Below are positions 1 to 8,218 of a stretch of DNA of 64,000 nucleotides, piece by piece. A program made the position numbers and the translations under genes. The stretch's first letter is position 1. Every line of letters starts with the position of its first letter. The stretch is from assembly GCF_001981305.1 (NCBI RefSeq), contig NZ_MSCW01000001.1, positions 619,303 to 683,302 of the forward strand. The letters are read 5' to 3'. Source of the stretch: Marinobacter lutaoensis. GTDB lineage: Bacteria > Pseudomonadota > Gammaproteobacteria > Pseudomonadales > Oleiphilaceae. The notes under the pieces were generated by a model. The model made no database searches. It had not been told where the DNA came from and worked only from the letters and a program-made list of their open reading frames with translations.

Positions 1-449
1 CAGCGATGGAGCTGATCCAGCGCTTCAAGACGCCGGACGAGGCGGAGCAGGGCTTGCTGGAGATGCTGGCGCGCAAGGAAAAGATTATGGGCTTCGGTCA
101 TGCCATCTACCGTGAGTCCGATCCCCGCAACGCGATCATCAAGCAGTGGTCCAAGAAGCTGGCGGAGGAGGTGGGCGACACCGTGCTCTACCCGGTATCC
201 GTCCGTTGCGAGGAAGTCATGTGGCGCGAGAAAAAGCTGTTCTGCAACGCGGACTTTTTCCATGCCTCCGCCTATCACTTCATGGGCATTCCGACGGAGC
301 TGTTCACGCCGATTTTCGTGATGTCCCGGGTATCCGGCTGGACCGCCCACGTGAAGGAGCAGCGGGCCAACAACCGGATCATCCGTCCGAGCGCGGAGTA
401 CACCGGGCCCGAGCCCCAGGCCTGGGTTCCCATCGAAGAACGCGCCTGA
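1..449 (+). CDS. prpC: 2-methylcitrate synthase, C-terminal part
   Basis: This is the 3' end of a citrate-synthase-family gene; the reading frame is open from the first base, so the start lies upstream of the window. About 148 residues remain. The visible part holds the family's conserved GFGHAIYRESDPR stretch and the small-domain C-terminus, with a terminal segment typical of 2-methylcitrate synthase (FVMSRVSGWTAHVKEQ). The enzyme condenses propionyl-CoA with oxaloacetate to 2-methylcitrate in the cytoplasm. Assignment to PrpC rather than citrate synthase rests mainly on context: acnD, prpF and prpD follow on the same strand. The gap to acnD is 74 bases and contains a perfect hairpin. Confidence 0.9.
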   Translation, partial: AMELIQRFKTPDEAEQGLLEMLARKEKIMGFGHAIYRESDPRNAIIKQWSKKLAEEVGDTVLYPVSVRCEEVMWREKKLFCNADFFHASAYHFMGIPTELFTPIFVMSRVSGWTAHVKEQRANNRIIRPSAEYTGPEPQAWVPIEERA

Positions 450-456
450 GAACTTC

Positions 457-484
457 CGCGGGTACCCCGTCCGGGGTACCCGCG
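457..484 (+). repeat. Perfect 12-bp hairpin between prpC and acnD
   Basis: The arms CGCGGGTACCCC (457-468) and GGGGTACCCGCG (473-484) are exact inverted copies separated by a 4-base loop. No T-tract follows, so this is not a standard intrinsic terminator. It starts 8 bases after the prpC stop and ends 39 bases before the acnD start. An mRNA-stabilising or processing stem inside the prp transcript is the likeliest role (inference). Confidence 0.7.
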
Positions 485-523
485 CGATCGCTGTCACCGA
501 ATTCCTGATTAGAGCTCCTGTTC

Positions 524-3139
524 ATGAACACCAAATACCGCAAGCCGCTTCCCGGCACCGATCTGGACTACTACGATACCCGGCAAGCCGTCGAGGACAT
601 CCAGCCCGGCGCCTATGACACCCTGCCGTACACTTCCCGGATTCTGGCCGAACAGCTGGTCCGCCGCTGTGACCCGGAGATCCTGACCGAATCCCTGAAA
701 CAACTGATCGAACGGCGCCGCGACCGGGACTTCCCTTGGTATCCGGCCCGGGTGGTCTGCCATGACATTCTCGGCCAGACCGCGCTGGTCGATCTGGCCG
801 GCCTGCGCGATGCCATCGCCGAGAAGGGCGGTGATCCGTCCAAGGTCAACCCGGTGGTGCCGACCCAGCTGATCGTCGACCACTCCCTGGCGGTGGAGCA
901 CGCCGGCTTCGAGAAGGACGCCTTCGAGAAGAACCGAGAGATCGAGGAGCGCCGTAACGAGGACCGCTTCCACTTCATCAACTGGACCAAGACCGCGTTC
1001 AAGAATGTGGACGTGATTCCGGCCGGTAACGGCATCATGCACCAGATCAATCTGGAGAAGATGTCGCCGGTGATTCAGGCCCGGGACGGCGTTGCCTTCC
1101 CGGACACCTGTGTCGGCACCGATTCGCACACCCCGCACGTGGACGCCCTGGGTGTGATCGCCATCGGTGTCGGCGGCCTGGAGGCGGAAACCGTGATGCT
1201 GGGGCATCCGTCGATGATGCGACTGCCGGACATCGTCGGCGTTGAGCTGGTGGGCAAGCGCCAGCCGGGCATCACCGCCACCGACATTGTGCTGGCTCTG
1301 ACCGAGTTCCTGCGCCAGGAGCGGGTGGTTGGCGCCTATCTGGAGTTCTTCGGTGAAGGGGCATCCAGCCTGACCATCGGCGACCGTGCCACCATCTCCA
1401 ACATGACGCCAGAGTATGGTGCCACCGCCGCGATGTTCTACATCGACGAACAGACCATCGACTATCTGAAGCTGACCGGCCGCGAGCCCGAGCAAGTCGC
1501 CCTGGTCGAGCACTACGCCCGTACCACCGGTCTCTGGGCCGACGCCCTGAACACCGCCCGGTACGAACGTGTGCTGCGCTTCGACCTGTCCTCGGTCGAG
1601 CGCAACCTGGCCGGTCCGTCCAACCCGCACCGCCGGCTTCCGACCAAGGCCCTGCACGAGCGCGGCATCGCCGACGAAGCCAAGCTGGCGGAGGCCCGCC
1701 AGGCGGAAGCCGAGGGGCGATTGCCGGACGGCGCGGTGATCATCGCCGCCATCACCTCGTGCACCAACACCTCCAACCCGCGCAACGTGGTGGCTGCAGG
1801 GCTGCTGGCGAAAAAGGCCAATGAGCTGGGGCTGGCACGCAAGTCGTGGGTGAAATCCTCCTTTGCACCCGGCTCCAAGGTGGCCCGCCTGTACCTGGAA
1901 GAAGCCGGCCTGCTGCCGGAGCTGGAAAAGCTGGGCTTTGGCATCGTCGCCTATGCCTGCACCACCTGTAACGGCATGTCTGGCGCGCTGGACCCGGACA
2001 TTCAGCAGGAAATCATTGACCGTGATTTGTATTCGGTGGCCGTCCTGTCCGGTAACCGCAACTTCGACGGTCGCATCCACCCGTACGCCAAGCAGGCGTT
2101 CCTGGCCTCACCGCCGCTGGTGGTGGCCTATGCCATCGCCGGCACCATCCGTTTCGACATCGAGAAGGACGTGCTGGGCACCGATGCCAACGGCCACCCG
2201 GTAACCCTGAAGGATATCTGGCCGTCGGACGAGGAAATCGACGCCATCGTCAACCAGTACGTCAAGCCGGAGCAGTTCAAGCAGGTGTACATTCCGATGT
2301 TCAACCTGGACAAGGCGGAACAGGCGCCCAGCCCCTTGTACGACTGGCGGCCGATGTCCACCTACATCCGCCGGCCGCCCTACTGGGAAGGTGCCTTGGC
2401 AGCCGAGCGTACCCTGACCGGCATGCGTCCGCTGGCGGTCCTGGGGGACAACATCACCACCGACCACTTGTCGCCGTCCAACGCCATCCTGCCGGACAGC
2501 GCCGCAGGTGAATACCTGGCGAAAATGGGCTTGCCAGAGGAAGATTTCAACTCTTACGCGACCCACCGGGGTGATCACCTGACCGCCCAGCGCGCGACCC
2601 TGGCCAACCCGAAACTGCTGAACGAGATGGTACGGGACGACAGCGGCGAGGTGGTTCAGGGGTCCCTGGCCCGGCTGGAGCCGGAAGGCAAGGTGATGCG
2701 CATGTGGGAGGTGATCGAGACCTACATGGACCGCAAGCAGAACCTGATCATCGTGGCAGGGGCCGACTACGGCCAGGGCTCGTCCCGGGACTGGGCCGCC
2801 AAGGGCGTGCGCCTGGCCGGTGTCGAGGCCATCGTGGCCGAGGGCTTCGAACGCATTCACCGTACCAACCTGGTGGGCATGGGGGTACTGCCACTGCAGT
2901 TCCGCGAGGGTGAAACCCGCCACACCTATGCCATTGACGGCACGGAAACCTTCGATGTCAGGGGCGATATCGCACCGGGCGCCGAGCTGACGCTGGTGAT
3001 CCACCGCCGCAACGGTGACACCGTGGAGGTGCCGGTGATCTGCCGCCTGGACACTGCCGCCGAGGTGGAAACCTACAACGCCGGCGGCGTGCTGCAACGG
3101 TTCGCCAAGGAGTTTCTGGAGGCGGAGGGCGCGGCATGA
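524..3139 (+). CDS. acnD: Fe/S-dependent 2-methylisocitrate dehydratase AcnD
   Basis: This 871-residue aconitase-family protein dehydrates 2-methylcitrate to 2-methylaconitate and works together with PrpF in the cytoplasmic 2-methylcitrate cycle. The length suits AcnD. The three [4Fe-4S] ligand cysteines are visible in the stretches AITSCTNTSNP and YACTTCNGMSG, and the swivel domain carries GADYGQGSSRDWAAKG. The start ATG at 524 is 74 bases after the prpC stop. The stop overlaps the prpF start by 4 bases (ATGA), indicating translational coupling. Aconitase A would look similar; the adjoining prpF makes AcnD the better call. A long opposite-strand open frame here is only a GC-rich shadow. Confidence 0.95.
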   Translation: MNTKYRKPLPGTDLDYYDTRQAVEDIQPGAYDTLPYTSRILAEQLVRRCDPEILTESLKQLIERRRDRDFPWYPARVVCHDILGQTALVDLAGLRDAIAEKGGDPSKVNPVVPTQLIVDHSLAVEHAGFEKDAFEKNREIEERRNEDRFHFINWTKTAFKNVDVIPAGNGIMHQINLEKMSPVIQARDGVAFPDTCVGTDSHTPHVDALGVIAIGVGGLEAETVMLGHPSMMRLPDIVGVELVGKRQPGITATDIVLALTEFLRQERVVGAYLEFFGEGASSLTIGDRATISNMTPEYGATAAMFYIDEQTIDYLKLTGREPEQVALVEHYARTTGLWADALNTARYERVLRFDLSSVERNLAGPSNPHRRLPTKALHERGIADEAKLAEARQAEAEGRLPDGAVIIAAITSCTNTSNPRNVVAAGLLAKKANELGLARKSWVKSSFAPGSKVARLYLEEAGLLPELEKLGFGIVAYACTTCNGMSGALDPDIQQEIIDRDLYSVAVLSGNRNFDGRIHPYAKQAFLASPPLVVAYAIAGTIRFDIEKDVLGTDANGHPVTLKDIWPSDEEIDAIVNQYVKPEQFKQVYIPMFNLDKAEQAPSPLYDWRPMSTYIRRPPYWEGALAAERTLTGMRPLAVLGDNITTDHLSPSNAILPDSAAGEYLAKMGLPEEDFNSYATHRGDHLTAQRATLANPKLLNEMVRDDSGEVVQGSLARLEPEGKVMRMWEVIETYMDRKQNLIIVAGADYGQGSSRDWAAKGVRLAGVEAIVAEGFERIHRTNLVGMGVLPLQFREGETRHTYAIDGTETFDVRGDIAPGAELTLVIHRRNGDTVEVPVICRLDTAAEVETYNAGGVLQRFAKEFLEAEGAA

Positions 3140-4314
3140 GCCAGGTACCGCAGATTCGGATTCCTGCCACCTACATGCGCGGTGGCACCAGCAAAGGCGT
3201 GTTCTTCCGGCTACAGGATTTGCCGGAAGCCGCCCAGGCCCCGGGCCCGGCCCGGGATGCGCTGCTGCAACGGGTGATTGGCAGTCCCGACCCATACCAG
3301 AAACAGATCGACGGCATGGGTGGTGCGACCTCGAGCACCAGCAAGACGGTGATTCTGTCCCCGTCCACCCGGCCGGATCACGATGTCGACTACCTGTTCG
3401 GCCAAGTCTCCATCGACAAGCCCTTCGTCGACTGGAGCGGCAACTGCGGCAACCTGACCGCGGCGGTGGGGGCTTTCGCCATCCACAGTGGTTTCGTGCC
3501 CCGGGAGCGGATTCCAGACAATGGCGTCTGCACCGTGCGTATCTGGCAAGCCAACATCGGCAAGACCATCATCGCCCACGTCCCCATCCACGACGGTGCG
3601 GTTCAGGAAACCGGAGACTTCGAGCTGGACGGCGTGACCTTCCCGGCCGCCGAAATCCAGATTGAGTTCATGGATCCGGCCGACGGTGAGGGAGCGATGT
3701 TCCCGACCGGGCAGGTGGTGGACGACCTTGAGGTGCCGGGCGTGGGTACGCTCAAAGCCACCCTGATCAATGCCGGTATCCCGACCATCTTCGTGAATGC
3801 GGCCGACCTCGGTTACACCGGCAAGGAACTGCAGGACGATATCAATGGCCATGCCGAGGCACTGGCCATGTTCGAGACCATCCGCGCCCATGGCGCGGTA
3901 CGCATGGGCCTGATTCGGGACGTGTCCGAGGCAGCGGCCCGACAGCACACCCCGAAAGTGGCGTTCGTGGCCCCCCCAGCGGATTACGTCGCCTCCAGTG
4001 GTAAGACCATCCAGGCCGGTGATATCGACCTGCTGGTACGGGCGCTGTCCATGGGCAAGCTGCACCACGCCATGATGGGGACGGCTGCGGTGGCAATCGC
4101 CACGGCCGCGGCGGTGCCGGGCACCCTGGTCAACCTGGCTGCCGGTGGCGGCGAGCGTACCCAGGTGACCTTCGGGCATCCCTCCGGCACCCTCCGGGTG
4201 GGAGCGGAGGCCCGGGCGGTGGATGGTCAGTGGACGGCCACCAAGGCGATCATGAGCCGCAGTGCGCGTATTCTGATGGAGGGTTGGGTCCGGGTCCCCG
4301 GGGATGCGTTCTGA
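3136..4314 (+). CDS. prpF: 2-methylaconitate cis-trans isomerase PrpF
   Basis: A 392-residue protein of the diaminopimelate-epimerase/proline-racemase fold that isomerises the 2-methylaconitate made by AcnD. The N-terminal signature MRGGTSKGVFF and the glycine-rich GMGGATSSTSK stretch match the PrpF family, as does the length of about 390-400 residues. The start overlaps the acnD stop by 4 bases. The AcnD-PrpF pair replaces a single PrpD route in many gammaproteobacteria, yet prpD is also present downstream here. A long intrinsic terminator-like hairpin starts 24 bases after the stop. Confidence 0.95.
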   Translation: MSQVPQIRIPATYMRGGTSKGVFFRLQDLPEAAQAPGPARDALLQRVIGSPDPYQKQIDGMGGATSSTSKTVILSPSTRPDHDVDYLFGQVSIDKPFVDWSGNCGNLTAAVGAFAIHSGFVPRERIPDNGVCTVRIWQANIGKTIIAHVPIHDGAVQETGDFELDGVTFPAAEIQIEFMDPADGEGAMFPTGQVVDDLEVPGVGTLKATLINAGIPTIFVNAADLGYTGKELQDDINGHAEALAMFETIRAHGAVRMGLIRDVSEAAARQHTPKVAFVAPPADYVASSGKTIQAGDIDLLVRALSMGKLHHAMMGTAAVAIATAAAVPGTLVNLAAGGGERTQVTFGHPSGTLRVGAEARAVDGQWTATKAIMSRSARILMEGWVRVPGDAF

Positions 4315-4337
4315 TCCCCCTCCGAGCAGAAACCATG

Positions 4338-4393
4338 CCCCGGGTTCCACACCGTCTATCCTTGTGATGGGCGGTTGAGGCCCGGGGTTTTTT
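4338..4393 (+). terminator. Intrinsic terminator-like hairpin between prpF and prpD
   Basis: CCCCGGGTTCCAC (4338-4350) pairs with TGAGGCCCGGGG (4376-4387) with one mismatch and two G-U pairs. The stem continues through ACCGTCTATC (4351-4360) paired to GATGGGCGGT (4366-4375), with a 5-base loop. Six T residues follow at 4388-4393, then GTTGTT. The prpD ribosome site begins 15 bases later, so it sits inside the gene cluster and may end or attenuate prpC-acnD-prpF transcription before prpD. Confidence 0.75.
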
Positions 4394-4423
4394 GTTGTTC
4401 CGGTGAAAAAAGGAGTCCATGCC

Positions 4424-5908
4424 ATGTCTGCGACCTACGATGTCAATGAACGCCCCGACTATGACGACGTCCTGCAACAGATTGCGGACTATGTCCTGAC
4501 CTATCGGGTGCAAAGCGACGAGGCGTGGCGCACGGCGCGGCATTGCCTGATGGATACTCTCGGCTGCGGCCTGCTGGCGCTTCGTTTCCCGGAGTGCACC
4601 AAGCACCTGGGCCCGCTGGTGGAGGGTACGGTGGTGCCGCACGGGGCGCGGGTACCGGGCACCCAGTTCCGGCTGGACCCGGTGAAGGCCGCCTGGGACA
4701 TCGGCTGCATCGTGCGCTGGCTGGATTACAACGATACCTGGCTGGCGGCAGAGTGGGGCCATCCCTCCGACAACCTGGGCGCGATTCTGGCGGTTGCGGA
4801 TCACCTGTCCCAGAAACGGGTGGCCGAAGGCAAGGCGGCGATCACCATGAAGGCCGTGCTGGAGGCGATGATCATGGCCCACGAAATCCAGGGCGTGCTG
4901 GCCCTGGAAAACTCCTTCAACCGGGTGGGGCTGGACCATGTGGTTCTGGTCAAGGTAGCCTCCACCGCGGTGGCCGCCAAGCTGATGGGGGCCAACCGCG
5001 AGCAGCTGCTGTCGGCCCTGTCGCATGCCTGGGTCGATGGCCAGGCGCTGCGGACTTACCGCCACGCGCCGAACGCCGGCTCGCGGAAATCCTGGGCGGC
5101 GGGGGATGCCAGCGCCCGGGGTGTGCGGCTGGCGGACATTGCCCTGCGGGGCGAAATGGGGATTCCCGGCGTCCTGACCGCGCCCCAGTGGGGGTTCTAC
5201 GACGTGCTGTTCAGCAAGACCAACCGGGACCAGCGGCTAAAACCGGAGGCGGAGCGGCGATTCTCTCTGCCCCAGGCATTTGGCAGTTATGTGATGGAGA
5301 ACATCCTGTTCAAAATCTCGTTCCCAGCGGAGTTTCACGCACAAACCGCCGCTGAGGCCGCAGTGCTGCTGCACCCCCGAGTCAAGGACCGCCTGCACGA
5401 GATCGACCGGATCGTCATCACCACCCACGAATCCGCCATACGGATCATTTCCAAGGTCGGCCCCCTGGCCAATCCGGCGGACCGGGACCACTGCCTCCAG
5501 TACATGACCGCCGTGCCCCTGATTTTCGGCACGCTGACGGCGGAACACTACGAAGACACCTTCCACGCCGCCCATCCCATTATCGACGAGCTGCGGGCCA
5601 AGATGGACGTGGTGGAAGACGAGCGCTACACCCGGGAGTATCTGGAGCCGGACAAGCGCTCTATTGCCAATGCGGTCCAGGTGTTTTTCAAGGACGGCAG
5701 CAGCACCGACAAGGTCGCGGTGGAATATCCCATTGGCCACCGTCGCCGGCGCCAAGAGGGGATTCCCCTGCTGGAGGATAAGTTCCGGCACAATCTCGCC
5801 ACCCGTTTTCCTGCTCCGCAGTGCGAACGCATTTTCCAACTGTGCAGCCAGCAGGCCAGTCTCGAAGCGACGCCGGTTCAGGATTTCATGGCGATGTTTG
5901 TGATCTGA
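4424..5908 (+). CDS. prpD: 2-methylcitrate dehydratase PrpD
   Basis: A 494-residue MmgE/PrpD-family protein that, in the classical cycle, dehydrates 2-methylcitrate without an Fe/S cluster. Family hallmarks include the early [17 protein letters not shown] region, [21 protein letters not shown] and [20 protein letters not shown] chose ATG 4424, preceded by AAAGGAG (4408-4414), over an in-frame GTG at 4403 that precedes this ribosome site. In operons with acnD and prpF, prpD can be partly redundant. Here it is separated from prpF by a terminator-like hairpin and may be expressed at a lower level or from its own signal (inference). Confidence 0.93.
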   Translation: MSATYDVNERPDYDDVLQQIADYVLTYRVQSDEAWRTARHCLMDTLGCGLLALRFPECTKHLGPLVEGTVVPHGARVPGTQFRLDPVKAAWDIGCIVRWLDYNDTWLAAEWGHPSDNLGAILAVADHLSQKRVAEGKAAITMKAVLEAMIMAHEIQGVLALENSFNRVGLDHVVLVKVASTAVAAKLMGANREQLLSALSHAWVDGQALRTYRHAPNAGSRKSWAAGDASARGVRLADIALRGEMGIPGVLTAPQWGFYDVLFSKTNRDQRLKPEAERRFSLPQAFGSYVMENILFKISFPAEFHAQTAAEAAVLLHPRVKDRLHEIDRIVITTHESAIRIISKVGPLANPADRDHCLQYMTAVPLIFGTLTAEHYEDTFHAAHPIIDELRAKMDVVEDERYTREYLEPDKRSIANAVQVFFKDGSSTDKVAVEYPIGHRRRRQEGIPLLEDKFRHNLATRFPAPQCERIFQLCSQQASLEATPVQDFMAMFVI

Positions 5909-5930
5909 CGGGCGGCGTCCTGATTCCGGC

Positions 5931-6974
5931 CTATTTGCGGCTGGGGGACAGGGGCTTGACGTTGTCCACTGGAGTCACACTCCCTTTCTGGGGGGTGCGG
6001 TCGTCCGGGAACACCCGGTCGAGTCGGGCGTCGATGCGCTCCAAGGCCTCGGCAATCCGGACCAACGCGCCGGTGGCCGCGGCCAGATCCGCTGTGGCGC
6101 CCGACGGTCGGCTGGCGGGCGTGGCGGCTTCGGCTTTTTTGCGGCTGCCGGTACGGGGGGCGGAACCGGAGCTGTCCTCACCCAGCAGGTCCTTACGGAT
6201 GCTCTTGAGGTCATGCGGATCAATGAACGGTCGGTCCTCCGCGTAGGCGCACATCATCATGCCATCACAGAGTTTGTTGATGAGCCTGGGGATGCCCTTG
6301 CTCAGCTTGTGGATCTCCCGGACCGTTTCCTCGTCGAACAGCTTGTTGCCACCATGGCCGGCCACCAGCAGGCGGTAATCAATATACTCGGAGGTTTCCG
6401 CGAGGGTCAGGCCCTCAAGGTGGAAAAACAGTTTGACCCGCTGGCTGAGCTGGGGAATGGCCGTGACGGCCGCCTTGAGTTCCGGCTGACCCAGCAGGAT
6501 CACCCGCATCGAGGGGCCTCCCATGCTTTCCATGCCGGTGAGCATGCGGATGTCCTCAAGGTTTTCCCGGGTTAGATTCTGGGCCTCGTCGATGGTCAGG
6601 ACCACCGGGGTCCCGGCCTTGGCCATGCGCTCCAGATACTCGGTGATCTGGAACAGCATGGCGACCTTACTGTCATCCTCCACCTTGAGTCCGGCCTTGC
6701 GCAGGATCAGGCCGAACAGGTCGCGTGATTCGAGGTTGGTGTAGGCGATGTTGAGCAGCTTGAGATCGCCTTCCAGGCTCCGGATGGTTTTTTTGAGCAG
6801 GGTGGTCTTGCCCGATCCGATCTCGCCGCTGATCACCACGAACCCTTCCGAACTCCAGATCGCGGACGACATGTAGACATACGCCCGGGAGTGCTGCTGA
6901 CTCATGTAGATGAAGTCGTCTTCCGGGGTGATCCTGAACGGGTGCCTGTGCAGGCCGAAGAATTCCAGATACAT
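5931..6974 (-). CDS. XrtA/PEP-CTERM-associated secretion ATPase (ExeA family)
   Basis: A 347-residue AAA-type ATPase resembling general secretion protein ExeA and the 'putative secretion ATPase' found in exosortase loci. Residues 1-20 (MYLEFFGLHRHPFRITPEDD) are characteristic. Walker A is GEIGSGKTT at residues 50-58 and Walker B is VVLTIDEAQN around Asp129-Glu130. An arginine-rich sensor region follows. The C-terminal ~80 residues are low-complexity (Ala/Pro/Ser) plus a short helix and may be a linker. It ends 23 bases from convergent prpD. It lies 20 bases downstream of the deacetylase gene on the same strand, so the two form a pair. The exact role in polysaccharide export is not established. 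Confidence 0.88.
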   Translation of the reverse strand: MYLEFFGLHRHPFRITPEDDFIYMSQQHSRAYVYMSSAIWSSEGFVVISGEIGSGKTTLLKKTIRSLEGDLKLLNIAYTNLESRDLFGLILRKAGLKVEDDSKVAMLFQITEYLERMAKAGTPVVLTIDEAQNLTRENLEDIRMLTGMESMGGPSMRVILLGQPELKAAVTAIPQLSQRVKLFFHLEGLTLAETSEYIDYRLLVAGHGGNKLFDEETVREIHKLSKGIPRLINKLCDGMMMCAYAEDRPFIDPHDLKSIRKDLLGEDSSGSAPRTGSRKKAEAATPASRPSGATADLAAATGALVRIAEALERIDARLDRVFPDDRTPQKGSVTPVDNVKPLSPSRK

Positions 6975-6994
6975 GCCTTACATCCTGTGCAACA

Positions 6995-7945
6995 TCACGT
7001 CATCCCCACCATTTCGGCGGCACTGAGCCGGTGGCTGTCTGGCCGGTAGGCGTTGTAGCTCTCGGTGACCGTGCCGAAGCGGAAATCCCGGAGCAACCGC
7101 TTCAACCGCTCTTCACAGCGGTCGAGGTTGGTGTAATGACGGAAACGGGAGAACCAGCTGGCGTTGTTGAAACGGGGCTGGTCCGGGTCGATTTCCCAGG
7201 GGTGCAGGTAGAACATCTGTGGCTGCGCCCCGGCTCCGGAGGCCTGGCTGAACAGGGCGCGGAACAGAGGGTAGGGAAACTGCCGGAAGTAGCCGCCGCC
7301 GGCGGCCGGAATCGTCAGGCCCAGAACCCGGGCGGTGGTGAGGGGAAACTCCCGCAGGACCTGCCCCCCGGCCGTTTCGATCAGGAATGGTTGCCGGGGT
7401 GCGGTGGGGATGCCGTAATTGTCGTGGCGGATGGGGAAAATACTGGAATCCCAGGTGAACCCGCACTCCGCCAGAATATCCAGTGCCCACAGGGAATCGC
7501 GGGTGATGGAATAACTGGCCGCCCGATAGCCCGTGACCGGTGTACCGGTTATGTCTTCGAGCAGCTGCTTGGAACGCCGCGTTTCGTCGCGAAACCGTGC
7601 CGGTGTCTGGCGGTAGATCAGCTGGTGACTGTAGCCATGGGAGGCCACTTCATGGCCGGCCGAGGCAATGCGCCGTATCAAAGAGGGGAAACGCTCGGCG
7701 ACCCAGCCCAGAACGAAGAACGTGGACCTCACGCCCTGGTCCGCGAACAGCTCAAGCAGGCGCTCGGTATTGGCCTCCACCCGGCTTGGCAGGCGATCCC
7801 ATTGCTCAGGGCGGACAACCCGGGCCAGGGCGGCGACGTGAAAATAGTCTTCGACGTCGATGCTCATGGCGTGCAGGACGCGGCCGGAGGCCGGCCGGCG
7901 GGGGTGGGTTGCCATCGTTCCCTCAGGCTGATCGTGTTCCGGCAT
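6995..7945 (-). CDS. Polysaccharide deacetylase, XrtA/PEP-CTERM-associated
   Basis: A 316-residue carbohydrate esterase family 4 (NodB-like) protein expected to remove N- or O-acetyl groups from the exopolysaccharide. Catalytic features: SIDVEDYFH (Asp30, Asp33) and the zinc-binding ASHGYSHQ (His103, His107), followed by RDETRRSK and GYRAASYSIT. I start at ATG 7945 because AAGGAG sits 7 bases upstream on the minus strand; a longer frame reaches 8020 but extends into the promoter region without a ribosome site. No signal peptide is evident. It is divergent from the main polysaccharide operon and shares its regulatory region. Confidence 0.88.
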   Translation of the reverse strand: MPEHDQPEGTMATHPRRPASGRVLHAMSIDVEDYFHVAALARVVRPEQWDRLPSRVEANTERLLELFADQGVRSTFFVLGWVAERFPSLIRRIASAGHEVASHGYSHQLIYRQTPARFRDETRRSKQLLEDITGTPVTGYRAASYSITRDSLWALDILAECGFTWDSSIFPIRHDNYGIPTAPRQPFLIETAGGQVLREFPLTTARVLGLTIPAAGGGYFRQFPYPLFRALFSQASGAGAQPQMFYLHPWEIDPDQPRFNNASWFSRFRHYTNLDRCEERLKRLLRDFRFGTVTESYNAYRPDSHRLSAAEMVGMT

Positions 7946-8218
7946 GGGCGCTCCTTCCCAACATGGGCCTTGTGCTTGATTTTCGCCCAGAGGCCATTTA
8001 AATACAATTACCGTAGACAAAAACTTTGTTTCAACAAAATAAAACTTTGCAAAACACGGTTACAAAAAGATACAAATAAGTTGAGTTTGCCCAATACTCA
8101 GCGCAGAATGAAAAAATGGAAAGGGGCCAGCGAGCGGGTTGTCCGGATGTGCGGTCGTTGGAATAGCTTGGTGTCGGTTTGCCGGTAACTGGTCCGGCAA
8201 GCGGCAAGGAAGTACAGC
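7946..8218. promoter_or_regulatory. Divergent AT-rich promoter region of the polysaccharide locus
   Basis: This 273-base gap separates the deacetylase and sugar-transferase starts and is far more AT-rich (about 7995-8110) than its surroundings. For the minus strand a possible sigma-70 promoter is TTGAAA (8028-8033) with TAATTG (8004-8009), spacer 18. A palindrome TTTGTT-TC-AACAAA lies at 8024-8037. The tandem box GTTAC-AAAAA-GATAC lies at 8059-8073 and a possible plus-strand -10, AATACT, at 8093-8098. The leader of the + strand operon would be about 110 bases. Confidence 0.5.
8059..8073 (+). promoter_or_regulatory. Tandem GTTAC-N5-GATAC box, site 1 of 3
   Basis: Two pentamers with a 10-bp period (GTTAC AAAAA GATAC), the arrangement bound by many OmpR/PhoB-family response regulators. 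Near-identical boxes occur at 33719-33733 and 47708-47722. It points toward the 8219 operon, and a possible -10 (AATACT) starts 19 bases after it. No known regulator is assigned. Confidence 0.5.

Noticed and set aside
509..2080. 523-codon open frame on the minus strand over acnD
   Set aside because: Shadow of acnD in GC-rich DNA; the + frame encodes a full aconitase-family protein and the minus translation is low-complexity Gly/Gln/Val.
3211..4425. 404-codon minus-strand frame over prpF
   Set aside because: Antisense shadow of prpF with no recognisable domains.
8170..8190. TTGGTGTCGGTTTGCC as a sigma-54 promoter for the 8219 operon
   Set aside because: GG to GC spacing is 9 rather than 10 bases and the -24 element is poor.
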